NCBI RefSeq assembly: GCF_019443405.1
Contig: NZ_CP080376.1
Coordinates: forward strand, 186,001 to 250,000
Reading direction: 5' to 3'
Origin: Brevundimonas sp. PAMC22021
Lineage (GTDB): Bacteria > Pseudomonadota > Alphaproteobacteria > Caulobacterales > Caulobacteraceae
DNA length: 64,000 nt
Shown: in pieces, positions 30,983 through 39,220 of the stretch
Position numbering within the stretch: the first letter of the stretch is position 1
How the letters are laid out: every line of letters begins with the position of its first letter
The notes under the pieces: generated by a model
The model's input: the letters and a program-made list of their open reading frames with translations, nothing else
The model's database searches: none
What the model was told of the DNA's origin: nothing
Translations under genes and position numbers: made by a program

Positions 30983-32251
30983 TCAGGCGGCCTGATCGAC
31001 GATCAGGCCGCGCACGCCCGTCAGATTGGCCCCCGCAAGGTCGGCCTGACGCGTCTGGGCGCCGTGGAAAAGGGCGCGGGCGAGGTCGCAGCCGGTCATG
31101 ACCGCTCGCCGCAGGTCGGCGCCCGACAGGTCGGCGCCGCGAAGATTGGCGCCCGTCAGATCGGCGGGCAGCAGGCGGTCGGCGGTCAGCATCAACGGAC
31201 CCAGCTGCGCCTCGCGCAGGTCGGCGCCGTTCAGCCGGGCGTCCTTGAGCCGGGCGCCGCGCAGGTCGGCGCGACGCAGCCGGGCCGAGCGCAGGTCGGC
31301 GCCTTCCAGGTGCGCGCCCTGAAGCTGCACCCCCTCCATGTCCAGGCCGTAGAAGACCGCGCCCTTGGCCGACAGGGCGGTCAGGTTCAGGCCGACGATC
31401 GACTTCAGCGGCCGCAGGTCGACGCCGTCGAAGACCGAGGGCTGGCCCTCGACGCCGCCGGTCTCGCACCAGCGGGCGTGATCGCGCAGCATCTCGGCGG
31501 CGGGCATGCGGGTCAGGGGCTGGGCGGCCGAGCGGGTGTCGGTCAGCGCCCCTTCCATGTCCGCCCCGTCGGTGCGCCACATGGCCGACTTCACGCCCAC
31601 CAGCACCGCGTCGCGCAGATCGGCGCCCGACAGGTCCGCCCCCGACAGATCGGCGCCGGCGAGGTCGGCGCCGCGGAAGCTGGCCTGCTTCAGATTGGCG
31701 CGGACCAGCTTGCAGTCCTTCATCACCGCGCCGGAGAAGTCGGCCTTGACGGCGATGACGCCGGCCATCTTGGAGCGTTGCAGATTGGCCCCGGCCAGGC
31801 ACGCGCCCATGGCCTCGGTATCCTTGCGCTGGCGCGGCTCGATGACGCGAAAGCCCAGCCGGGCGTCGGCGGCGGCGATGGTGCCTTCGCGCAGATCCGC
31901 CTCGAACAGGTCAGCGCCGGACAGATCGGCCCCGCGCAGGCAGGCCCCGCGCAGATCGGCGCGCCGCAAGTTGGCGTCGGCCAGGATCGCATCCTGCATG
32001 TCCGCGCCGAAGAAGTTGGCGTTGTCGAGCTTTGCCCCCGAAAGGTCGCAACCGACCAGGCAGGCGGCCGAGAAGTCCGCGTCGGCGAGATTGCGGCCCT
32101 TCAGGCTGAGGCCCGTCAGGTCCATCCAGGAGAAAACGGCGCGGGCGCCGCCAGGACGGGCGGCGAACAGGCGGTCGTGCCGGGCGCAGATCAGATCAAC
32201 TTCCGCCTGCGTCAGGCGACGGCGCTGGGTGGTGTCGAGAGCCTCGGCCAT
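30983..32251 (-). CDS. Pentapeptide-repeat protein
   Basis: 422 residues. The A(D/N)LxG(A) repeat is obvious in three blocks (about residues 45-130, 165-225 and 295-415), for example ADLRGACLRGADLSGADLFE, and should form a right-handed quadrilateral beta-helix. A short helical N-terminus (EALDTTQRRRLTQAEVDLICARHDRLF) precedes the repeats. Some pentapeptide proteins mimic DNA and protect gyrase, but that cannot be inferred from repeat content alone. The last codons form one arm of the palindrome at 30987-31011. Confidence 0.9.
   Translation of the reverse strand: MAEALDTTQRRRLTQAEVDLICARHDRLFAARPGGARAVFSWMDLTGLSLKGRNLADADFSAACLVGCDLSGAKLDNANFFGADMQDAILADANLRRADLRGACLRGADLSGADLFEADLREGTIAAADARLGFRVIEPRQRKDTEAMGACLAGANLQRSKMAGVIAVKADFSGAVMKDCKLVRANLKQASFRGADLAGADLSGADLSGADLRDAVLVGVKSAMWRTDGADMEGALTDTRSAAQPLTRMPAAEMLRDHARWCETGGVEGQPSVFDGVDLRPLKSIVGLNLTALSAKGAVFYGLDMEGVQLQGAHLEGADLRSARLRRADLRGARLKDARLNGADLREAQLGPLMLTADRLLPADLTGANLRGADLSGADLRRAVMTGCDLARALFHGAQTRQADLAGANLTGVRGLIVDQAA
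30987..31011. terminator. 25-base perfect palindrome between metK and the pentapeptide gene
   Basis: The 12-bp arms GCGGCCTGATCG and CGATCAGGCCGC flank a single A. It begins 12 bases after the metK stop, inside the last codons of the convergent gene. It can form a strong stem for either transcript but lacks a T-tract, so a two-way termination role is plausible, not proven. Confidence 0.5.
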
Positions 32252-32274
32252 GAGACGAGGCTAGAGGCCCTCAT

Positions 32275-32907
32275 TTAAGATTCCGTCAGCAGCCCTTGTT
32301 CGCGCAAGGCGTCCGCCAGTTCGCCCGGCGAGGTCCACAGCCGGGTGTAGCCCGCCTCGCCCAGCCGCTTCAGTTCGGTGACGAGGTCGGCCTTGGGCGA
32401 CGTGGCGAAGCGTCCATCGAAACCGGCGCCGTCCCGGCTGATCCGCACCATCGGGCGACCGGTCTCCAGACGGTGCAGGAAACCCTCGCACAGGGTCTCG
32501 CCGTCTTCGCACATCAGGCCGGTCTCGACCTGCAGCCCCTTGGCGCGCAAGCGCTCGGTGCCGCGTCCCGAGGCGAAAGGCGACGGGTCCAGGCAGGCGA
32601 TGACCACGCGCGAGACGCCGGCCTCGGCCAGGAAGTGGGCGCACGACTTGCGGCCGGACGAGCGCGCGCCGCAGGGCTCAAGCGTCACATAGGCGGTGGC
32701 GCCCTGAACCTCGGGCCCAGCGGCGGGCACGGCCTGTTCTTCCGCATGCGGGCGGCCGCCCGGCGCGGTCGCGGCCTCGGCCAGCACGCGGCCGTCCTTG
32801 ACGATCACGCAGCCCACTGCCGGATTGGGCCAGGTCTCGCCCATGCGGGCGGTCGCCAGCTCTATGGCCCGGGCCATAAAGGCGCGATCGTCGTCCAAGG
32901 CGTTCAT
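32275..32907 (-). CDS. ribD: RibD-like deaminase with a shortened reductase remnant
   Basis: 210 residues. The deaminase domain is complete: WPNPAVGCVIV, the zinc motif PHAEEQAV, and TLEPCGARSSGRKSC. It should deaminate diaminohydroxyphosphoribosylaminopyrimidine in riboflavin synthesis. After residue 150 the expected reductase of about 200 residues is reduced to about 60: RPMVRISRDGAGFDGR is its entry, but it then runs to LVTELKRLGEAGYTRLW...ALREQGLL, which resembles the reductase C-terminus. So the middle appears lost. A separate reductase would be needed, or this is a paralogue. The start overlaps the gpmA stop. Confidence 0.82.
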   Translation of the reverse strand: MNALDDDRAFMARAIELATARMGETWPNPAVGCVIVKDGRVLAEAATAPGGRPHAEEQAVPAAGPEVQGATAYVTLEPCGARSSGRKSCAHFLAEAGVSRVVIACLDPSPFASGRGTERLRAKGLQVETGLMCEDGETLCEGFLHRLETGRPMVRISRDGAGFDGRFATSPKADLVTELKRLGEAGYTRLWTSPGELADALREQGLLTES

Positions 32908-33617
32908 TGCAGAGGCGGCAGGGCTTCGGCCCGGCCCTGGTCGAGGTAGCGGACGGCGGTGGGTTTCAGGTCGGCGTCGAGGTCGATCTCCAGCGGATTG
33001 CCGGTCGGGATCTCCACGCCCACGATCCGGTCGTCCGGAACGGCGAACAGCAGCTTGACGATGGCCCTCAGCGAGTTGCCGTGGGCGGCGATCAGCACGT
33101 CCTCGCCGGCGTTCAGGCGCGGCGCGATCTCGGCGTCCCAGTAGGGCTGGACCCGGTCCAGAGTGGTCTTCAGGCTCTCGGTGTCCGGAATGGTCTGGCC
33201 GGCGTAGCGGGGATCGGCCGCGAAATCGTACTCGCCGCCGGGCGCGAGCGGAGGCGGCGGCGTGTCATAGCTGCGCCGCCAGATCTTGACCTGCTCCTCG
33301 CCGTGCTTTTCCGCCGTCTCGGCCTTGTTGAGGCCGGTGAGGTCGCCGTAGTGACGCTCGTTCAGCCGCCAGTCGGCGATCGCCGGCGTGTCCAACAGGT
33401 TCGCCGCCTCAAGCGCGATCTGTCCGGTCCGCTGCGCCCGCGTCAGAACCGAGGTGAACATCACCGCGGGCTTGAAGCCGGCTTCGGCGATCAGCTCGCC
33501 ACCGCGCTTCGCCTGAGCCTCGCCCTCGGCGGTCAGATCCACGTCGACCCAGCCGGTGAAGCGGTTCTCGAGGTTCCACTGGCTCTGGCCGTGGCGAAGA
33601 AGGATCAGGCGGGACAT
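32904..33617 (-). CDS. gpmA: 2,3-bisphosphoglycerate-dependent phosphoglycerate mutase
   Basis: 237 residues from ATG 33617 (MSRLILLRHGQSQWNLENRF). The phosphohistidine motif is RHGQSQWN, with WRLNERHYGDLTGLNK and a second histidine in LIAAHGNSLRA. It interconverts 3- and 2-phosphoglycerate. The stop overlaps the ribD start, so the two are co-translated. Confidence 0.96.
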   Translation of the reverse strand: MSRLILLRHGQSQWNLENRFTGWVDVDLTAEGEAQAKRGGELIAEAGFKPAVMFTSVLTRAQRTGQIALEAANLLDTPAIADWRLNERHYGDLTGLNKAETAEKHGEEQVKIWRRSYDTPPPPLAPGGEYDFAADPRYAGQTIPDTESLKTTLDRVQPYWDAEIAPRLNAGEDVLIAAHGNSLRAIVKLLFAVPDDRIVGVEIPTGNPLEIDLDADLKPTAVRYLDQGRAEALPPLQ

Positions 33618-33729
33618 GGCGGTTCCGTGACGGCGAACGGGTCGTTTGGGGTAGGCCCGCAAGGATGGACGGTCAAGTTTTCGCCGCGAAGCGCGCAGCC
33701 GCCGCATCCATCGCCACGCTTCCGCGTTG

Positions 33730-33758
33730 TTGAGGCTTCATCGGGGGCTCGCTATAGC
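33730..33758 (+). promoter_or_regulatory. Promoter of the 25-residue membrane peptide and phosphohexomutase
   Basis: TTGAGG (33730-33735) and TATAGC (33753-33758) are spaced 17 bases. Transcription would begin about 7-8 bases later, at or next to the A of the ATG at 33766, so the transcript may be leaderless. Confidence 0.55.
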
Positions 33759-33765
33759 CAAGCTT

Positions 33766-33843
33766 ATGTCGGACCGGCTGTTCTTCCCGCTCATGGTGTC
33801 GGCGGCGGTGCTGCTGGTCGTGTTGGCCATCGTCTGGCCCTGA
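33766..33843 (+). CDS. 25-residue single-pass membrane peptide
   Basis: This small frame reads MSDRLFFPLMVSAAVLLVVL and continues AIVWP before TGA. A short polar N-terminus is followed by about 17 hydrophobic residues, enough for one membrane helix. No Shine-Dalgarno sequence is visible; instead a promoter places +1 at or next to the ATG, consistent with leaderless translation. It ends 32 bases before the phosphohexomutase start. Function is unknown. Confidence 0.6.
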   Translation: MSDRLFFPLMVSAAVLLVVLAIVWP

Positions 33844-33875
33844 TGCCCTTATCCGTCTTGCCTGCAAGGACCGCC

Positions 33876-35375
33876 ATGTTGAAGCCCCGCCAGGATCTGA
33901 AGCCGAACACGGCCGCCTATGAGACCGAAGCCCTGGTCAAGCCCACGGGGTTCCGCGAATACGACGCGCGCTGGATCCTGGAAAAGGAGATCAATCTCCT
34001 AGGCATCCAGGCGCTGGGTCTTGGCCTGGCCACCTATGTGCACGAGATCGGGGTCGAGCCCCGCATCGTCACCGGCCACGACTTCCGCGGCTACAGCCTG
34101 TCGGTCAAGCAGGCGCTGATCATCGGCCTGATGCAGGGCGGCATGGAGGTGCTGGACGTGGGTCTGGCCCTGTCGCCCATGGCCTATTTCGGCCAGTTCG
34201 AGCTGAAAGCGCCCTGCGTCGCCATGGTCACCGCCAGCCACAACGAGAACGGCTGGACCGGGGTCAAGATGGGCGCCAATCCGCCGCTGACCTTTGGCCC
34301 CGAGGAGATCGGCCGGCTGAAGGAGATCGTGCTGAACGGCGAGGGCGTCGAGCGCGAGGGCGGCAAGCTGGTGCGGGTCGAGGACTTCCGCGAGAAGTAC
34401 ATCGCCGACGTCGCGTCCAAGGTGAAGGTCAGCCGCCCGCTCAAGGTCGTGGCCGCCTGCGGCAACGGCACCGCCGGCGCCTTTGCGCCCGAGGCCCTGC
34501 GCCGCATGGGTGTGGAGGTGATCGAGATGGACACCGACCTCGACTTCACCTTCCCCAAATACAATCCGAACCCCGAAGACCACGCCATGCTGATGCAGAT
34601 GGCGGAAAAGGTCAGGGAGACGGGCGCGGACCTGGCGCTCGGCTTCGACGGCGACGGCGATCGCTGCGGCGTGGTGGACGATACGGGCGAGGAGATCTTC
34701 GCCGACAAGATCGGCCTGATGCTGGCGCGCGACCTGTCCAAGATTCATCCCAACTCGACCTTCGTCGTCGATGTGAAATCGACGGGCCTGTACAAGACCG
34801 ACGAGGTGCTGAAGGCCAATGGCGCCAACACCGTCTACTGGAAAACGGGCCACAGCTACATCAAGCGCAAGACCGCCGAGATCGGCGCCCTGGCCGGGTT
34901 CGAGAAGTCGGGCCACTTCTTCATGGCCGGGCCGCTGGGTCATGGCTACGATGACGGCCTGGTCGCGGCCTCGGCCGTGCTGGCCATGCTGGACCGCAAT
35001 CCCGACAAGAAGCTCAGCGAGCTGAAGGCCGCCCTGCCGGACGCCTGGACCTCGCTGACCATGAGCCCGCACTGCGACGACGAGACCAAGTACGAGGTGC
35101 TGGAGCGCATCGTGAAGGAGTATTCGGACCTGGCCGATCAGGGCGGCGAGATCCTGGGCCGCAAGATCGTCGAGGCCATCACCGTCAACGGCGTGCGCGT
35201 GCACCTGGAGGACGGCTCATGGGTGCTGGTCCGGGCCTCGTCCAACAAGCCGGAGCTGGTGGTGGTGGTCGAGAGCATGCGGTCGGAAGACGACATGCGC
35301 GACCTGTTCCGCAAGGAGGTCAAGCCGCGACTGGCCGCCTATCCCGAGATCGGCGCCTATAATCAGGAAATCTGA
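33876..35375 (+). CDS. Phosphomannomutase/phosphoglucomutase
   Basis: 499 residues from ATG 33876, with AAGGA upstream. The phosphoserine loop is TASHNENGWTG, the metal loop is DGDGDRCG, the sugar loop includes GFEKSGHFF, and the phosphate-binding end is RASSNKPELVVVVES. This is the alpha-D-phosphohexomutase family, supplying mannose-1- or glucose-1-phosphate for envelope polysaccharide and GDP-sugar synthesis. Whether it prefers mannose (manB) or glucose (pgm) is not clear from motifs alone. Its last 13 bases overlap the convergent small gene. Confidence 0.94.
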   Translation: MLKPRQDLKPNTAAYETEALVKPTGFREYDARWILEKEINLLGIQALGLGLATYVHEIGVEPRIVTGHDFRGYSLSVKQALIIGLMQGGMEVLDVGLALSPMAYFGQFELKAPCVAMVTASHNENGWTGVKMGANPPLTFGPEEIGRLKEIVLNGEGVEREGGKLVRVEDFREKYIADVASKVKVSRPLKVVAACGNGTAGAFAPEALRRMGVEVIEMDTDLDFTFPKYNPNPEDHAMLMQMAEKVRETGADLALGFDGDGDRCGVVDDTGEEIFADKIGLMLARDLSKIHPNSTFVVDVKSTGLYKTDEVLKANGANTVYWKTGHSYIKRKTAEIGALAGFEKSGHFFMAGPLGHGYDDGLVAASAVLAMLDRNPDKKLSELKAALPDAWTSLTMSPHCDDETKYEVLERIVKEYSDLADQGGEILGRKIVEAITVNGVRVHLEDGSWVLVRASSNKPELVVVVESMRSEDDMRDLFRKEVKPRLAAYPEIGAYNQEI

Positions 35376-35608
35376 GGTCGGACGGAGTCGGGCCAGGCGG
35401 TCGCGGGCGGGCGCTTGCGATCGTCGGGCCGCTCGACCCGGCCGACCAGTCGCTGGCCTTCATAGATTTCAACGCCACGGCATGAGGCATGGTCGTCGAG
35501 CTGCGCAAAGGCGACCTGCGCCGCCTGACGGTCGTCCGGACATTCGGAGATGTCCATGACCGGTCGACGCCCCTCCGCGTCGAAGAAGATGAACTCGTAG
35601 ACACGCAT
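35363..35608 (-). CDS. Small conserved-looking hypothetical protein
   Basis: 81 residues: MRVYEFIFFDAEGRRPVMDI at the start, then SECPDDRQAAQVAFAQLDDH and GVEIYEGQRLVGRVERP. The pattern (strand, Asp near position 10, helix, then two strands) resembles small alphaproteobacterial proteins of the DUF6894 sort, but I cannot confirm the family. It converges on and overlaps the phosphohexomutase gene by 13 bases. Confidence 0.65.
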   Translation of the reverse strand: MRVYEFIFFDAEGRRPVMDISECPDDRQAAQVAFAQLDDHASCRGVEIYEGQRLVGRVERPDDRKRPPATAWPDSVRPQIS

Positions 35609-35742
35609 GACGGAACCCCGCGTTCATCTTCATGAATACGCGCGATACGCGAAAATGTCCAAGTCTTTGACAGGGATGGCGTGATCGCCGGAGCGTTTCG
35701 CCTGTGCAAGCGTTGCAGTCGGCTGCATCGAGGGGAGCGCCC

Positions 35743-36612
35743 ATGTCCGCCATTGCCGAACGGCTGCGATCCGCGCGAAACGGCGGAGCGAGGCCGCACC
35801 AGCTCGCCCTGACGGCGCTGGCGCGGGTCGGATACGGGGCGCGAGGCTTTGTTTATCTGTCGGCGGGGGCGCTGACGCTGCTGGCGGCGACGGATCGGAT
35901 CGGTGGAGCGGTCGGCTCGTCCGGCGCGGCGGGGTGGCTCGCCGAGCAGCCGTTCGGGCGGGTGTGGCTGATGCTGCTGGGCTACGGCCTGTGGGCGTTC
36001 GTGCTGTGGCGGATCGTGCAGGCGGTGTTCGATGCGGACAACGAGGGCTCGGACCTGAAGGGCTGGGCGACGCGGGTGGGGCAGGGCCTGAGCGCGCTGT
36101 TCTATGGCCTGCTGGCCTCCACGGTGTTCGAGTATCTGGACGAGTCTGGGACTGGCGAACGGGGCTCGGCCGACGTGGCCGAGAACCAGCAGAAGGCGGC
36201 CGAGGTGCTGGCGCTGCCGTTCGGCGAGCTGCTGCTGATCGGCGTGGGCGTGGTCATCCTCGGCGTCGGGATCGGCAATATCGTCAGGGCCTTCCGCGAG
36301 GATTTCGCGGAGGAGTTGAGCTGTTCACCGCAGGTGTGCCGGCGGGTCACGCCGCTGGCGAGGGCGGGCTATGCGGCGCGGGGGTTCGCCTATCTGCCGC
36401 TGGCGGTGTTCGTGATCCTGGCCGGGTTGCACGCCAGGGCGCGGGAGGTGACGGACTTCTCCGGCGCGCTGGATGCGCTGGAGAGCCAGCCGGGCGGGTC
36501 TTGGATGCTGGGGCTGACGGCGGTGGGGCTGATGGCGTTCGGAGCCTTTGCGTTCGTGGAGGCGCGCTGGCGCAGGATCCGGCCGCCGCGCGACCTGAAC
36601 CCGCTCAACTAG
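35743..36612 (+). CDS. DUF1206 membrane protein
   Basis: 289 residues from ATG 35743, with AGGGGAG at 35731-35737. Three copies of a two-helix unit beginning R-x-GY-x-ARG-x-Y are visible: ARVGYGARGFVYLSAGA, then VGQGLSALFYGLLA, then ARAGYAARGFAYLPLAV. This is the DUF1206 layout with six membrane helices. Role unknown. It ends 8 bases inside the convergent glycosyltransferase gene. Confidence 0.9.
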   Translation: MSAIAERLRSARNGGARPHQLALTALARVGYGARGFVYLSAGALTLLAATDRIGGAVGSSGAAGWLAEQPFGRVWLMLLGYGLWAFVLWRIVQAVFDADNEGSDLKGWATRVGQGLSALFYGLLASTVFEYLDESGTGERGSADVAENQQKAAEVLALPFGELLLIGVGVVILGVGIGNIVRAFREDFAEELSCSPQVCRRVTPLARAGYAARGFAYLPLAVFVILAGLHARAREVTDFSGALDALESQPGGSWMLGLTAVGLMAFGAFAFVEARWRRIRPPRDLNPLN

Positions 36613-37579
36613 CCCAGGGCAGGTTGCGGTCGAGGTCGAGGAGCATCGGCGGGCGCGGGTTCAGGCTCTCGCCCGAGAGCACGCGGTCGTAGAGCTGGAG
36701 ATAGCTGTCCGTCATGCGGTCGGCGTTGAAGACGTCCACGGCGCGGGCGTGGCAGGCGCGGGGGTCGAAACGGTTGGCGCGTACCGCATCGGCCAGGAGG
36801 CGGGCGTCGGCGGAGAGGACGCCGTGCTCGGGCTCCACGATCTCGGGCAGGGCGCCGTAGGGCGTGGCGAAGACGGGGCAGCCGAAATACAGGCTCTCGA
36901 TCACCGCCATGCCGAACGGCTCGTTCCAGCGCACGGGGAAGATCAGGCCGCGCGAGCCGTTCAGCACGTCGAACTTCCTCTGGCCGCCGACCATGCCGTG
37001 AAAGCGCGCGCGGGGGTACAGGGTGAAGCGCAGGCCCCGCCGAACGTTGAAGCGGACGCCGCCCAGGACCTCGATGCGCTCGCCCGCACGCTCGGCCACG
37101 CGGATCGCGCCGCGCAGGTTCTTCAGCCGCCACTCGCCCTTGCCGAGGAAGTGATAGCCGGCGCGCGGCCGGTCCCAGTCGACGGGGGCGTAGGAGGTCC
37201 AGTCCAGGCCGTTGTGGACGAAGCATTCGGCGCCGTGGCGGCGCGCGTGGTCGGCCGAGACGAAGACCGTGTTCAGCGGAAAGGGCGAGGGCGGCTGGCA
37301 GTTGCCGTGCTCGGTGACGATCAGGGGGACGTCCAGCTCCTCGTCCGGCTTGAACTGGAAGTGGGCGATGTCGATGTCACGGCCCACCTGCTCGCGCCAG
37401 GGCACGCCCGGGCGGATCGGCTGCACGGCGGCGAAGGGGCAGGCGGAGCCGTCGGGGACCAGAAAGGTCACCCGGTGGCCGCGCGCCACAAGCCCGCACG
37501 CCAGGTCCCAGATCACCCGCTCGGTGCCGCCATAGGCGGTGACGGGGATCGGCGATTCATGGGCGATCAGGATGTGCAT
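36605..37579 (-). CDS. Glycosyltransferase family 4 protein
   Basis: 324 residues, GT-B fold. The N-terminal lobe begins MHILIAHESPIPVTAYGGTERV with a donor-side G-G-TE motif and DLACGLVARGHRVTFLVP; the C-terminal lobe has WNEPFGMAVIESLYFGCPVFATPYGALPEIV, the E-x7-E nucleotide-sugar motif of GT4. It transfers a sugar from an NDP-sugar, probably onto a surface glycan. It stands alone, without other polysaccharide genes around it. Confidence 0.92.
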   Translation of the reverse strand: MHILIAHESPIPVTAYGGTERVIWDLACGLVARGHRVTFLVPDGSACPFAAVQPIRPGVPWREQVGRDIDIAHFQFKPDEELDVPLIVTEHGNCQPPSPFPLNTVFVSADHARRHGAECFVHNGLDWTSYAPVDWDRPRAGYHFLGKGEWRLKNLRGAIRVAERAGERIEVLGGVRFNVRRGLRFTLYPRARFHGMVGGQRKFDVLNGSRGLIFPVRWNEPFGMAVIESLYFGCPVFATPYGALPEIVEPEHGVLSADARLLADAVRANRFDPRACHARAVDVFNADRMTDSYLQLYDRVLSGESLNPRPPMLLDLDRNLPWAS

Positions 37580-37645
37580 GGCGGGCGCTTCGAAACCGTG
37601 TCCGTCCCGCCTTTTGGCACAGCTTTGCCGCCTGCGCGCGGTTGA

Positions 37646-37864
37646 TCAGTCGGGCGCGGCCGCCTCCTGCATCCGGCGGATGCGGGCGCGCTCCTCCGCG
37701 TCGGCCCTCTTTTGCGCCAGGAAGATCTCAAGCTGGTCGTAACGCTCTGACAGTTCGCGCCGCATCTCCTCCTCGCGCTCGTGCGTCATCGGCAGGCCGG
37801 TGCGCGAGTCGATATGGGGTTCGGGCGCGGGCGGACGCGGACGGGCGGGTTTCGGCTTGGCCAT
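37646..37864 (-). CDS. Small charged hypothetical protein
   Basis: 72 residues. A Pro-rich N-terminus (MAKPKPARPRPPAPEPHIDS) is followed by THEREEEMRRELSERYDQLE and then IFLAQKRADAEERARIRRMQ, a strongly charged helix. A gap of 66 bases separates it from the glycosyltransferase gene on the same strand. The charge-patterned helix argues for a real product, but I see no family. Confidence 0.55.
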   Translation of the reverse strand: MAKPKPARPRPPAPEPHIDSRTGLPMTHEREEEMRRELSERYDQLEIFLAQKRADAEERARIRRMQEAAAPD

Positions 37865-38519
37865 GGGGGCTCTCCGGCGAGGGGCGGGCAGGCGCGGGCG
37901 CCGCGTGCGTTGGGGGCGCGCGGTTGAACGGCGGGAGGGCGGGCGGGGCGCCGGGCCTTCGCCCGGTCTGTGTGAGTTGGTTTACCGTTTCGACGAAAGC
38001 TGACGCCCCGCACGAAGGATTGTGGCTGCAAGCTCGGGGCGTGGGATGGTGGCGGTCTTATCGCCTAACCCCATAAGCCTGCGACGGGCGGGCGGGCCTG
38101 GCGATCCCGTCCCCGGTGCGACCGAGTATCCCCCTCGATCCTCCAACGCCGGGGCGATCCCCGACGCCGGCGCCGCGAGGTTTCACCCCCACGGCCTCCC
38201 GTTTCCTCCGCTCCCGCCGCTCGCAAGGTCGCAGGCCAAGACGAGCCCTCCCATGCGACGGGACCGGGGGCATGATGGCGCGGATTTCAGCTGCGGCTGG
38301 CAAGTCGCGGCGGGAAAGGTGCAAGGGTTTGATGCGGCGGGGGTTAGTGGGCGGTGAATAGGAGAGATGCGCGGCCATGCCTACCGAGAGGCTGCATAGG
38401 GCTCGGGCCATCTTCTAAGGCTCCATCTCGGTTGCGCTTTGCATGAGCGGCTTGATTGTTGCAAAGAGCAAACACGCGCTTCTGCGAAGCGCAACCCTGC
38501 CGCTCGACGGAGCATCACC
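37865..38519. other. 655-base gap before the low-G+C island
   Basis: High-G+C up to about 38400, with short hairpins such as ACGCCCCG / CGGGGCGT (around 38010-38048) but no readable gene. I looked for tmRNA, RNase P RNA, SRP RNA and a riboswitch and found no conserved core of any. The composition falls sharply from about 38420, where the inverted repeats of the next module begin. Confidence 0.5.
38430..38505 (+). repeat. Nested inverted repeats in the leader of the three-gene island
   Basis: GGTTGCGCTT (38430) pairs with AAGCGCAACC (38487), CTTTGC (38437) with GCAAAG (38461), and GAGCGGC (38445) with GCCGCTC (38499). A local hairpin, GCGCTTC-TGC-GAAGCGC (38476-38492), competes with the first pairing. 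Together they can form alternative structures just before the RBS at 38509. Confidence 0.55.
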
Positions 38520-39122
38520 GTGCGCTATCCTCCAATAGTTCAAGAGTCCGGCATAGTATTACTCGGGAGTTTCAATCCTGCTATATTTCAACCGGCATGG
38601 TTACTAAAGAACGATTTGATCTCGGGTCAAGACTTCGAAGAAGTTCAACTATCTTTGGTTCATAATGAGCTAACTGAATTTCGCATCAAGAGCATGACGC
38701 TCCGTGTGGAGCCTCAGCGGTTTCAGATTCTTACTAGGGATGAACCTTTCGTTCAGGCGCTTGATCTCGTTCTGGGGGTTTTTGCAAACCTCCTCTCGCA
38801 CACGCCGATCGCGCAGGTAGGCATAAATTACTCGGTCCACTTCGCTCTCGAGAACGCTAACCAACGTCATACGTTAGGCCGAGCATTGGCACCCTTGGAG
38901 CCGTGGGGCGAGTGGGGTCTTCAGCTAGAAACAGATGATCCGGAACGCCGGGGCGGCCTGCGAACTCTAATAATGGAAGAATCTCGTCCCGGAGATCGCC
39001 TGATTGGTCACCGCCGTGTGCATGTAGAGCCTTCGCTGCGCACCGACCTACTTGATTCAAAGTTGGTGTTCACGTCATGGTTAACGATCACTTCGAGATC
39101 GAGGAGCCTGACGCGGTGGTAG
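38520..39122 (+). pseudogene. Unrecognised protein, first gene of the island, C-terminus frameshifted
   Basis: 200 residues from GTG 38520, which has GGAG at 38509-38512. The text is VRYPPIVQESGIVLLGSFNP and AIFQPAWLLKNDLISG at the start, then a mixed fold with HTPIAQVGINYSVHF. No family name comes to mind. Near the end, at GATTCAAAG|TTGG (about 39055-39064), reading slips: the present frame gives LVFTSWLTITSRSR and stops at 39122, while the -1 frame continues KVGVHVMVNDHFEIEEPDA to 39220 and ends in an ATGA overlap with the next gene. One missing G would restore it. So the gene was about 233 residues long. Confidence 0.7.
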
Positions 39123-39220
39123 CAATGGATTGGCTGGGTGGGCGGTTCGACGCTTCCATTGCCGAGTCGAAGGCGATTATATCTGGCCTTATGAATTTCG
39201 CCGAGGGGCTGACCAAATGA
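39077..39220 (+). CDS. Displaced C-terminal fragment of the first island gene
   Basis: Reading from ATG 39077 gives 47 residues: MVNDHFEIEEPDAVVAMDWL then GGRFDASIAESKAIISGLMN then FAEGLTK. The segment makes most sense as the true C-terminus of the preceding protein (see the frameshift), because its stop shares bases with the ATG at 39217, the normal coupling in this operon. Whether it is made separately is unknown. Confidence 0.55.
   Translation: MVNDHFEIEEPDAVVAMDWLGGRFDASIAESKAIISGLMNFAEGLTK

Noticed and set aside
37865..38519. tmRNA, RNase P RNA or SRP RNA
   Set aside because: None of the conserved cores (tag reading frame, P4 core, SRP tetraloop) could be found on either strand.
39055..39079. 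Programmed -1 frameshift in the first island gene
   Set aside because: The local heptamer TTCAAAG does not fit the X-XXY-YYZ slippery pattern; a simple base loss is more likely.
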